NCBI GenBank assembly: GCA_002373555.1
Contig: DFKM01000185.1
Span: 1-6,321 of the forward strand
Source of the DNA: Lachnospiraceae bacterium UBA3645
GTDB lineage: Bacteria; Bacillota; Clostridia; Lachnospirales; Lachnospiraceae
Direction of reading: 5' to 3'
Length of the DNA: 6,321 nt
The notes beneath the pieces are model-generated. The model saw only the letters and a program-made list of their open reading frames with translations. It did no database searches and was not told the origin of the DNA. The translations under genes were made by a program, and so were the position numbers. Of the stretch, positions 1 through 5,898 are shown one piece after another; position 1 is the stretch's first letter, and each line of letters opens with the position of its first letter.

Positions 1-1
1 G

Positions 2-1198
2 TCCACCACCTTCAAATATGATACCGGTGAGGAGATGGGCAAGCTCTTCGATCTGGAAGCCCCCGGCTATTTCTACACCAGACTGCAGAATCCCACGAAT
101 GACTATGTCGCGGCGAAGATCGCAGAAATGGAAGGCGGCACGGCCGGCATGCTGACATCCTCCGGACAGGCAGCGAACTTCTTCGCACTGTTCAATATCT
201 GTGAGTGCGGCAGCCATATCGTCGCCAGCTCCGCGATCTACGGCGGCACATTCAACCTGATCTCCGTGACCATGGCGAAGATGGGCATCACGGCTACATT
301 TGTGAATCCTGACTGCTCTGAAGAAGAGCTCGATGCGGCATTCCGGGAGAATACCAGGGCTGTCTTCGGCGAGACGATCGCGAACCCGGCACTCGCTGTT
401 CTGGATATTGAGAAATTCGCGAAGGCCGCGCACAAGCACGGCGTACCGCTCATTGTTGACAATACGTTCCCGACGCCGGTCCACTGCCGTCCGATCGAGT
501 GGGGCGCGGATATCGTCACCCATTCCACGACAAAATATATGGACGGACACGGTGCTGCCGTCGGCGGTGCGATCGTCGATTCCGGTAAATTTGACTGGAT
601 GGCGCATGCCGACAAATTCCCCGGCCTGACCACGCCGGATGAATCCTACCACGGCATCACCTATGCCGAGAAGTTCGGACTGGAAGGCGCTTTCATCACG
701 AAGTGCACCGCGCAGCTGATGCGTGATTTCGGCAGCATCCAGTCTCCGCAGAACGCATTCCTTCTGAATATGGGACTGGAATCCCTGCATGTAAGAATGC
801 CCAGACACGTGGAAAATGCCCAGGCTGTGGCAGAATATCTGCAGGCACATCCGAAGGTGACCTCCGTTACCTATTCCGGACTGCCCGGAGACAAGTACTA
901 TGAGATCGCGCAGAAATACATGCCTGACGGCGGCTGCGGCGTGGTCTGCTTTGAGCTGAAGGGCGGCCGTGAGGCAGCCGGCAAGTTCATGAACAGCCTG
1001 CGTCTGGCAGCGATCGAGACCCATGTGGCGGATGCCCGTACCTGCTGCCTGAATCCCGCGACCACAACGCACAGACAGCTGACGGAAGAGCAGCTCGAGG
1101 CGGCCGGCGTACCGGCAGGCCTGGTGCGCATGTCCTGCGGCCTGGAAGATAAGGCGGATCTGATCGCCGATATCGAACAGGCGCTGGAGAAGATCTGA
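2..1198 (+). CDS. metY: O-acetylhomoserine sulfhydrylase (O-acetylhomoserine aminocarboxypropyltransferase), 5' partial
   Basis: This is a PLP-dependent enzyme of the Cys/Met metabolism family. MetY makes homocysteine from O-acetylhomoserine and sulfide in the cytosol, on the direct-sulfhydrylation route to methionine. The reading frame is open from base 2, so the gene starts outside the window; the ATG at 35 lies inside the conserved STTFKYDTGEEMGKLFD stretch and is not the start. About 398 residues are visible, against a usual 425-430 for the family, so roughly 30 are missing. Counting from the ATG at 35, I see the phosphate-binding YTRLQNPT block (Tyr14, Arg16), the SSGQAA turn, the cofactor Asp142 in LIVDNTFPTP, the Schiff-base Lys167 in HSTTKYMDGHG, and the late RTCCLNPATTTH block. 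The FDLEAPGYFYTRLQNPT region and the long insert after the lysine favour MetY over cystathionine gamma-synthase or gamma-lyase. Substrate choice (O-acetyl versus O-succinyl) is inferred from family resemblance. An intrinsic terminator follows the stop. Confidence 0.93.
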   Translation, partial: STTFKYDTGEEMGKLFDLEAPGYFYTRLQNPTNDYVAAKIAEMEGGTAGMLTSSGQAANFFALFNICECGSHIVASSAIYGGTFNLISVTMAKMGITATFVNPDCSEEELDAAFRENTRAVFGETIANPALAVLDIEKFAKAAHKHGVPLIVDNTFPTPVHCRPIEWGADIVTHSTTKYMDGHGAAVGGAIVDSGKFDWMAHADKFPGLTTPDESYHGITYAEKFGLEGAFITKCTAQLMRDFGSIQSPQNAFLLNMGLESLHVRMPRHVENAQAVAEYLQAHPKVTSVTYSGLPGDKYYEIAQKYMPDGGCGVVCFELKGGREAAGKFMNSLRLAAIETHVADARTCCLNPATTTHRQLTEEQLEAAGVPAGLVRMSCGLEDKADLIADIEQALEKI

Positions 1199-1217
1199 TA
1201 TTCTACGTTTAATGGAG

Positions 1218-1240
1218 CCGCCGGGTGACCGGCGGTTTTT
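1218..1240 (+). terminator. Intrinsic terminator after metY
   Basis: A perfect 7-bp GC-only stem (CCGCCGG at 1218-1224, CCGGCGG at 1229-1235) with a GTGA tetraloop is followed directly by five T residues. It starts 19 nt after the metY stop, so metY is probably the last gene of its transcript. Confidence 0.9.
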
Positions 1241-1263
1241 CTGAAATTGTCTGCTTCCGACAC

Positions 1264-1269
1264 AGGAGG
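1264..1269 (+). promoter_or_regulatory. Ribosome binding site that fixes the start of the small unknown gene
   Basis: AGGAGG ends 7 nt before the ATG at 1277 but only 1 nt before the in-frame ATG at 1271, so 1277 is the better start. Confidence 0.8.
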
Positions 1270-1276
1270 AATGATT

Positions 1277-1594
1277 ATGATCGATAAATCGGGATTTCTG
1301 CCGTTCGGCTTCTTAAAAGCGGGGGGTGTACAGTCCGGCGACCACAAAGGTATGCGGTACCGGATGATCAGGAAAAAAGGCGGTGAAGGAGAAGAAGATC
1401 AGCTCCTCGCCTGGGTGTGGTCAGAGCCGTTCGCCTTTGACGCAACGCCGGAGGAAGAGAAGACCATGGAAGCTTTTCCGTTCACGGAAGATGGACGGCT
1501 TTCCGCGATCGAGTGGATCGGGTCGCAGTATGAGGAGCGGAAGGAAAAATGGGAAAGCGCACCGTCTCTGCTGTCAGCATTTAAAATGAAATAA
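1277..1594 (+). CDS. Conserved small protein of unknown function (105 aa)
   Basis: I do not know a function for this protein. I recognise its opening (DKSGFLPFGF, then a short spacer and KGMRYRM) and its WSEPFAFDATPEEEKT block as recurring in small hypothetical proteins of Clostridia; that is recall, not a search. It has no signal peptide, membrane segment or Cys/His cluster, so it is probably cytosolic. It is acidic in the second half, with a helix-prone end (EWIGSQYEERKEKWE). The start at 1277 is chosen because AGGAGG at 1264-1269 lies 7 nt upstream; in-frame ATGs at 1247 and 1271 lie before or directly against that site. It begins only 36 nt after the metY terminator, and I see no convincing promoter in that gap, so it may be read by leak-through or from an undetected promoter. 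The next gene starts 29 nt after its stop, which suggests cotranscription with the transpeptidase and peptidase genes. Confidence 0.75.
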   Translation: MIDKSGFLPFGFLKAGGVQSGDHKGMRYRMIRKKGGEGEEDQLLAWVWSEPFAFDATPEEEKTMEAFPFTEDGRLSAIEWIGSQYEERKEKWESAPSLLSAFKMK

Positions 1595-1623
1595 CACAGA
1601 ATGGATCGGGGAGGAGAATCAGG

Positions 1624-2400
1624 ATGAAAAAAATGATACGCTGCGCAGCCGCATTTCTGCTGGTTCTGCTGATCATCGCCGCACCGCTTGCAGCGCAGGC
1701 AAGAAACTACGCACTGAAGAAGTATAACGGCAAACGCTGGAAAATAATCGGAAATGAGGAGCTGAAGACCGATACCGACCGGCTGATCTATGTCCGTTAT
1801 CTCGGCGGTACAAAAGCGAAGGTGCAGATGTATAAGAAGGTGGAAGTACCCGCAGCTGAAAAGACAGAGGAGACTGCCGCTGCCGCGGAGAATGATACTG
1901 TGGTGAGTGACGGTACAGCGGAAAATGTGACTTACAAATGGAAGAAGATCCTCTCCGCGAACGGCTATGTCGGCCGGAACGGGATCAACAAGGTGCGTCA
2001 GGGTGACGTAAAGACGCCGACCGGGACTTTTAACATCACCATGGCGTTCGGCATCAAAAAATCCCCCGGTACAGCCGGCATCAAGTATAAAAAGCTGAAC
2101 AAATACCATTACTGGTCGGCAGAGAAGGCGACCTACAACCGGTTCATCGATATAAGGAAGATCGGCAGAAAATCGATCGCGGGCGAGCATCTGATCACTT
2201 ACAAGCCGTTCTACAACTACGCACTGGCAATGGATTTCAATAAAGACTGCGTGTATAAAAAAGGCTCCGCCATCTTCATGCATTGCACGAAGCCCGGCCG
2301 GCCGTATACCGGCGGGTGCGTGGCGATTTCAGAGAAGAAAATGAAAAAGGTGGTAAAGAACACCACAAAACATACGAAGATCTGTATTTATCCGGAGTGA
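1624..2400 (+). CDS. Secreted L,D-transpeptidase, YkuD-fold family protein
   Basis: The protein is 258 aa. Residues 1-26 form a signal peptide: basic MKKMIR, a long hydrophobic core, and an Ala-Gln-Ala cleavage site before Arg27. Residues about 27-75 are a basic N-terminal region. About 77-100 is an Ala/Glu/Thr-rich linker, and from about 105 to the end is a YkuD-like catalytic domain. Within it, GDVKTPTGTF (127-136) is the typical early YkuD motif. His220 in the IFMHC stretch and Cys232 in TGGCVAIS fit the catalytic His and nucleophilic Cys. Members of this fold form 3-3 cross-links in peptidoglycan, or attach proteins to it, outside the membrane. The motif before the Cys is T-G-G-C rather than the classic S-H-G-C; I associate T-x-G-C with the COG3786-type branch, so this looks normal rather than degenerate. 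GGGGAGGAG at 1607-1615 provides a ribosome binding site. The oligopeptidase gene starts 9 nt after the stop in the same frame. The true acyl acceptor is unknown. Confidence 0.87.
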   Translation: MKKMIRCAAAFLLVLLIIAAPLAAQARNYALKKYNGKRWKIIGNEELKTDTDRLIYVRYLGGTKAKVQMYKKVEVPAAEKTEETAAAAENDTVVSDGTAENVTYKWKKILSANGYVGRNGINKVRQGDVKTPTGTFNITMAFGIKKSPGTAGIKYKKLNKYHYWSAEKATYNRFIDIRKIGRKSIAGEHLITYKPFYNYALAMDFNKDCVYKKGSAIFMHCTKPGRPYTGGCVAISEKKMKKVVKNTTKHTKICIYPE

Positions 2401-2409
2401 GTAGAGTTT

Positions 2410-4209
2410 ATGACAGAATCATTATGCAGAAGAAATGAAGTGGAACTATCGCAGACATGGGATCTTTCCCTGCTGTACGCGTCTGATGCGGAGATGCAGG
2501 CGGATCTGGAGAAGATGCAGGCGCTGGCTGAGAAAACGGCGGCGGAATACCGCTGCCGTCTGACAGACGCGAACAACATCCTGTCCTGTCTGGAACAGTA
2601 CAGGCAGATATCCGAGTGGATGACGGTGATCAGTGATTATGTCAATCTTGCGGTCGAAGTCGATTATTATGATGCGGCCAATCAGGACCGGGCTTCGCGT
2701 GTCAACCGCATCATCGCGGATGTCAGGAGCAGCCTGTCCTTTATTGACAGTGAACTGGCAGAGGCCGATGAATCGGTGCTGACAGAAGCCGGTGAAAGAT
2801 CGGAGCAGTTCAAAGGCTATCTGGAGGAGGTGCTACGACAGAAACCATACAGGCTGCATACAGAGGCGGAACGCGTTCTTGCTGCGGTCTCCCGGACCAT
2901 CGATGCGCCGTATGATATTTATAATACGCTGAAGCTGGCCGATATGCAGTTCGATCCGTTTACCGCAAACGGGAAAACATATCCGCTGGGCTACTCCCTC
3001 TATGAAGACAGCTATGAGTATGAGCCGGACACAGCAGTACGCCGGACCGCGGCGGAAGCATTTTACGCAAAACTCAGACAATATGAGAATGGGACTGCGG
3101 CTGCTTACAATGCCTACGTGCAGCATGTGAAGACGATGGCGGATCTGCGCGGGTATCACGATATGTGGGAGCCGGATCTGATCATGGACAGAGTCACGCG
3201 GGAGATGTATGACCGCCAGATCGACCTGATCATGAAGGAGCTGGCGCCGCATATGCGCAGGTATGCCGCGCTTTTGAAGAAGCTGCATCATCTGGACCGG
3301 ATGACCTATGCAGATCTGAAGCTCCCGGTAGATCCCCATTACAGTCCGTCTGTTACAAGAGAGCAGGCCTGGGATATGATTGAAAAGGGACTGGCTCTTA
3401 TGGGCGGAGATTATGTGCAGATGATCCGGGATGCCAGAGATAACCGCTGGGTGGATTTTGCCCGCAACCAGGGCAAGAGCACCGGAGGATTCTGTTCGAG
3501 TCCGTATGGAAAGAATTCTTTTATCCTGCTTTCCTGGAATGATAAAATGTCCGATGTTTTCACCCTGGCACATGAGCTGGGGCATGCCGGACATTTCCGG
3601 CTCTGCAATGAGGCGCAGTGCATCTTTGACACTGCGGTCTCCGGGTATTTCGTGGAAGCGCCGTCGACCATGAATGAACTGTTCATGGCGCATTACCTGC
3701 TGAAGACGGAGGAGGATCCCCGTTTCCGCCGCTGGGTCCTGGGGAACATGGTCGGCAATACCTATTATCATAACTTTGTTACTCACCTGCTGGAAGCCGC
3801 TTATCAGCGCGAAGTGTACCGGCTTGTGGATGCCGGCGGCAGCGTGCAGGCCGAAACGCTGAACCGGCTCTTCCGTGAGGTGCTGACGGAATTCTGGGGA
3901 GATGCCGTGGAACTTACGGATGGCGCGGAGCTTACCTGGATGCGGCAGCCGCATTATTACATGGGCCTGTACTCCTACAGCTACAGCGCGGGGCTCACGA
4001 TCGCGACGCAGATGGCAGCCAGGATCGAACGGGAAGGTGCGCCCGCAGTGGAAGACTGGAAGAAGGTACTGACGGCCGGCAGTACGCTTGCACCGGCAGA
4101 ACTGGCGGCACTCGGCGGGATCGATATCAGAACGGATGCAGCCTTAAAGGATACCATTGCTGTCATAGGCGCATATATTGATGAGATCTGTACGCTGAGC
4201 AGTCTGTAG
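2410..4209 (+). CDS. pepF: Oligoendopeptidase F, zinc metallopeptidase family M3
   Basis: This 599-residue protein has the usual length of PepF. It cuts short peptides in the cytosol, a late step of peptide use and protein turnover. It opens with the family's TWDLS-type start (QTWDLSLLYASDAEM), followed by a helical N-terminal region (about 20-190) and the M3 catalytic domain (about 200-585). The zinc site is HELGHAGHF: His388 and His392 bind zinc, Glu389 is the catalytic base, and Glu416 in VEAPSTMNE is the expected third ligand. The later HYYMGLYSYSYSAGL block, starting at His515, matches the conserved region that carries the substrate-binding His and Tyr residues. There is no signal peptide or membrane segment. 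The start at 2410 is the first possible one, since the stop of the upstream gene lies in the same frame 9 nt before it; GGAG at 2394-2397 sits a rather long 12 nt upstream. Tight spacing to the transpeptidase gene suggests one transcript, ended by the terminator at 4287-4316. Confidence 0.93.
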   Translation: MTESLCRRNEVELSQTWDLSLLYASDAEMQADLEKMQALAEKTAAEYRCRLTDANNILSCLEQYRQISEWMTVISDYVNLAVEVDYYDAANQDRASRVNRIIADVRSSLSFIDSELAEADESVLTEAGERSEQFKGYLEEVLRQKPYRLHTEAERVLAAVSRTIDAPYDIYNTLKLADMQFDPFTANGKTYPLGYSLYEDSYEYEPDTAVRRTAAEAFYAKLRQYENGTAAAYNAYVQHVKTMADLRGYHDMWEPDLIMDRVTREMYDRQIDLIMKELAPHMRRYAALLKKLHHLDRMTYADLKLPVDPHYSPSVTREQAWDMIEKGLALMGGDYVQMIRDARDNRWVDFARNQGKSTGGFCSSPYGKNSFILLSWNDKMSDVFTLAHELGHAGHFRLCNEAQCIFDTAVSGYFVEAPSTMNELFMAHYLLKTEEDPRFRRWVLGNMVGNTYYHNFVTHLLEAAYQREVYRLVDAGGSVQAETLNRLFREVLTEFWGDAVELTDGAELTWMRQPHYYMGLYSYSYSAGLTIATQMAARIEREGAPAVEDWKKVLTAGSTLAPAELAALGGIDIRTDAALKDTIAVIGAYIDEICTLSSL

Positions 4210-4286
4210 AGGATATTCGGCAGATCAAGTGAAAATAAGCGGAAGGAGATCAGCCGCGGCACGATCGGGAGAGGGATATCGATGCG

Positions 4287-4316
4287 AAAAGGGGACGGTG
4301 CAGCCGTCCCCTTTTT
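4287..4316. terminator. Bidirectional intrinsic terminator between convergent genes
   Basis: A perfect 8-bp stem (GGGGACGG at 4291-4298, CCGTCCCC at 4304-4311) has a 5-nt loop. It is followed by TTTTT (4312-4316) on the + strand and preceded by AAAA (4287-4290), which reads as a T run on the - strand. It lies between the pepF stop (4209) and the stop of the convergent membrane-protein gene (4335), so it can end both transcripts. Confidence 0.9.
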
Positions 4317-4334
4317 CAGTTGCGTTTTATGTTT

Positions 4335-4976
4335 TCAGACAGGGCCGGAAGGTACGGCCTTTGGCAGGCTCAGGCGGTATTTCGCCGCCAGCAGCCGGGT
4401 CGCGAAGACGGCCAGAAAGCAGACGATCATGGATCGGTTCTGCCCGAGTCTGCTCCAGCAGAAGGTACACAGCATAGCGCCGGCGATGGAGGCGCAGGCG
4501 TAAATGTGCTTTACAAAGATATACGGCGGAGTCCCGGCCAGCGTATCCCGGATCACGCCGCCGCCCACGCCTGTGACGGTACCCAGGAAAACGCAGAAAA
4601 AGAAATTGGAGCCGTATCCGGAATGGATGGTAATGGCGGCGCCGGAAGCGGTAAAAATACCGAGACCGATGGAATCAGCGACCAGTGTGAGCCTCTCAAA
4701 CAGCGCTTCACGTTCTCCGATGATTCCTTTTTTGGCGGCCAAAAAGAGAAGAAGTGAGGCACATACTGCAGTCGCCGCGTATACCGGTTCGCGGAACATG
4801 GCCGGCGGAAGGATCCCCAGGAAGAGATCGCGCAGCATGCCGCCGCCGCAGGCCGTGACGAGACCCATGATGCAGATCCCGAAGATATCCATGCGCTTCC
4901 GGATCCCCAGCATGGCGCCGGAGACGGCAAAGGCTGCGGTCCCCGCAAGTTCCATGAGAAGAACAAAAAAATGCAT
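4335..4976 (-). CDS. UPF0126/TRIC-like membrane protein, putative glycine transporter family
   Basis: The product is 213 aa, close to the roughly 205 aa usual for this family (YicG-like; Pfam Gly_transporter). It consists almost wholly of hydrophobic helices in two similar halves of about three segments each. Each half has a small-residue helix (ELAGTAAFAVSGA at 9-21; LVADSIGLGIFTASGA at 98-113) and a glycine-rich turn with an invariant Arg-Asp (GGGMLRD at 44-50; GGGVIRD at 138-144). Homologues are annotated either as trimeric cation channels by fold or as glycine transporters by riboswitch association; the leader here supports a glycine-linked role, but the direction and the ion or solute carried are unproven. 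The start at 4976 is chosen because GGGAGG (4988-4993) lies 11 nt upstream and the leader before it is a structured RNA. The open frame continues to an ATG at 5228, but the extra 84 residues would be translated riboswitch and are soluble and unlike the family. Confidence 0.9.
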   Translation of the reverse strand: MHFFVLLMELAGTAAFAVSGAMLGIRKRMDIFGICIMGLVTACGGGMLRDLFLGILPPAMFREPVYAATAVCASLLLFLAAKKGIIGEREALFERLTLVADSIGLGIFTASGAAITIHSGYGSNFFFCVFLGTVTGVGGGVIRDTLAGTPPYIFVKHIYACASIAGAMLCTFCWSRLGQNRSMIVCFLAVFATRLLAAKYRLSLPKAVPSGPV

Positions 4977-5006
4977 AAAAATAAGTACCTCCCAAAAGAA
5001 GATACT
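4977..5006 (-). promoter_or_regulatory. Riboswitch expression platform: hairpin burying the ribosome binding site
   Basis: On the - strand, AGTATCTTC (5006-4998) can pair over 9 bp, with two G-T wobbles, with GGAGGTACT (4992-4984) around a TTTTG loop, followed by TATTTTT (4983-4977). The 3' arm contains most of the GGGAGG ribosome binding site (4993-4988). The first bases of the 5' arm are also the last bases of the second aptamer's closing stem (CAGAG, 5009-5005), so the two folds compete. This predicts that glycine binding frees the site. The T-rich tail also allows a weak terminator reading. Confidence 0.6.
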
Positions 5007-5157
5007 CTGTCCTGTGACCTGAAAGATTCCCGGCATTGCTGCCGATTGCTTCGTCGGTGCCCCTTGGCTCTCCAGAGCGCAGTCCCTGTCCAGTCCTTTT
5101 ACCTGAGAGTATGACCCCTTCGGTGATCCGGGTATCCGGATTCTCTCCGGGACAGTT
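5004..5157 (-). ncRNA. Tandem glycine riboswitch (two aptamers)
   Basis: Read on the - strand, the leader shows two copies of the glycine aptamer core. Aptamer I (about 5155-5086) has a perfect closing stem CTGTCC/GGACAG (5155-5150, 5091-5086), GGAGAG (5148-5143) pairing with CTCTC of CTCTCAGG (5109-5102), a perfect ATCCGG/CCGGAT hairpin (5141-5126), ACCGAAGGGG (5124-5115) and AAAAGGAC (5100-5093). Aptamer II (about 5078-5005) has CTCTGGAGAG (5077-5068), ACCGACGAAGCAA, and then CTTTCAGG and AGGACAGAG near its end. A short linker joins them, as in the cooperative tandem form. These elements match the known glycine riboswitch class by memory of its consensus. It lies directly upstream of a Gly_transporter-family gene, a familiar pairing. 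Most glycine riboswitches activate expression, and the hairpin downstream fits that. Confidence 0.93.
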
Positions 5158-5170
5158 CTGCCTGCATAAT

Positions 5171-5182
5171 GGAGTATACTCC
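5171..5182. repeat. Perfect 12-bp palindrome over the -10 box
   Basis: GGAGTATACTCC is its own reverse complement and covers the -10 element of the riboswitch promoter. A second inverted pair, CCTGCA (5161-5166) and TGCAGG (5193-5198), flanks it but is not centred on the same point. It could be an operator for a dimeric regulator or a chance result of a TATACT box; no regulator is encoded in the window. Confidence 0.4.
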
Positions 5183-5201
5183 GGAATGGATCTGCAGGCA
5201 A
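5173..5201 (-). promoter_or_regulatory. Promoter of the glycine riboswitch transcript
   Basis: On the - strand, TTGCCT (5201-5196) and TATACT (5178-5173) are separated by 17 nt, a near-consensus housekeeping promoter. The predicted transcript start is near 5166, about 10 nt before aptamer I, which agrees with the riboswitch boundary. The -10 box lies inside the 12-bp palindrome at 5171-5182. Confidence 0.75.
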
Positions 5202-5214
5202 GTCCTGTTTTGTG

Positions 5215-5243
5215 ATTTCTTTTTCCAAAATCTGTGCTATGAT
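5215..5243 (+). promoter_or_regulatory. Possible extended -10 promoter for the divergent gene at 5290
   Basis: TGCTATGAT (5235-5243) is an extended -10 element (TG, one base, TATGAT). Only a weak T-rich -35 (ATTTCT, 5215-5220) lies 17 nt upstream. It sits about 45 nt before the start codon and is divergent from the riboswitch promoter. Confidence 0.5.
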
Positions 5244-5289
5244 GTTGTAGGCATAAGAGATCCTGAAGCGGATCCTGAGGGGAAAGCAG

Positions 5290-5898
5290 ATGAGAAAAGA
5301 ACTGGAACATTTCTATATAGAGGACAGCTATGGCGGGGACCAGGAATGGTTCACGGATACCTGGATGAAGATCGGCGGGTGTGCTGCCGTAACAGCCTGC
5401 GATCTTTGCATCTATCTTGCAAAATATCGCGGCCTCACAGAACTGTATCCTTTCGATGCACAGCATGTCACAAGAGAAGAGTACCTCTCGTTCGGCATGC
5501 AGATGAAGAAATATCTGACGCCCCGCGCGACAGGCATTTACAAAACGGATATCTACGTGGATGGGTTTCAGGATTATCTTGCGGATCTCGGGTCATCTCC
5601 CGTTGCACTGGAAGGAATCAGCGGAAAAGAAGCATATGAAACGGCCGCGGACATCATCAAAGAGCAGATCGGCCGCGGTCTTCCGGTTCCTTATCTGATG
5701 CTGCTGCATCGGGATAAAAAGCTGGATGACTATATGTGGCACTGGTTCCTGCTGAACGGCTATGATGATGAAGGCGGCCGTCTGAAAGTCAGTGTTGTTT
5801 CATATGGGAAAAAGATCTGGATGGATCTGCATCACCTGTGGTCGACAGGGAGGCTCCGGAAGGGCGGGTTTATCCGAGTTTCATGTCCCCTTCTTTAA
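5290..5898 (+). CDS. Conserved protein of unknown function, possible C39/papain-like fold
   Basis: The protein is 202 aa, with no signal peptide or clear membrane helix, so probably cytosolic. I recognise its blocks (YGGDQEWFTDTWMKIGGCAA, then VTACDLCIYLA; later WHWFLLNGYDD) as recurring in hypothetical proteins of Clostridia, but know no experimental function. The layout resembles a papain-like cysteine peptidase of the C39 type: Cys31 (or Cys37) at the start of a helix in the first fifth, and His151 in a strand followed by an Asn-Gly-Tyr-Asp turn (156-159) in the last third. Gln18 could act as the oxyanion residue, but its spacing to the Cys is longer than usual. The fold call is inference from motif pattern only. 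The start is supported by AGGGG (5278-5282), 7 nt before the ATG. It is a single-gene unit, divergent from the glycine-controlled gene, and its last 29 bp overlap the end of the convergent PTS-like gene. Confidence 0.82.
   Translation: MRKELEHFYIEDSYGGDQEWFTDTWMKIGGCAAVTACDLCIYLAKYRGLTELYPFDAQHVTREEYLSFGMQMKKYLTPRATGIYKTDIYVDGFQDYLADLGSSPVALEGISGKEAYETAADIIKEQIGRGLPVPYLMLLHRDKKLDDYMWHWFLLNGYDDEGGRLKVSVVSYGKKIWMDLHHLWSTGRLRKGGFIRVSCPLL

Noticed and set aside
1247..1276. Earlier in-frame ATGs (1247, 1271) for the small unknown gene
   Set aside because: The AGGAGG at 1264-1269 lies after the first and directly against the second; only 1277 has normal spacing.
1399..2283. A 294-codon open frame on the - strand across the small unknown gene and the transpeptidase gene
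   Set aside because: It is antisense to two genes with good ribosome binding sites and motifs; its translation is Cys/His-rich and resembles no family.
2317..2319. Possible catalytic loss in the L,D-transpeptidase because the SHGC signature is absent
   Set aside because: The nucleophilic Cys232 and His220 are both present, and T-x-G-C is normal for one branch of the family.
2833..3954. A long open frame (373 codons) on the - strand opposite the oligopeptidase gene
   Set aside because: It lies wholly within pepF, which has clear family motifs throughout; the antisense translation is His/Ile/Arg-rich with no recognisable domain and is a shadow of codon bias.
5259..5278. Direct repeat GATCCTGA (5259-5266 and 5271-5278) in the leader of the gene at 5290
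   Set aside because: Only 8 bp and two copies, with no symmetry or known site; it could be chance. The second copy merely abuts the ribosome binding site.
4708..5466. A 252-codon open frame on the - strand across the riboswitch, its promoter and the start of the gene at 5290
   Set aside because: It crosses a promoter and a structured RNA and runs out of frame through the membrane protein; it is not coding.
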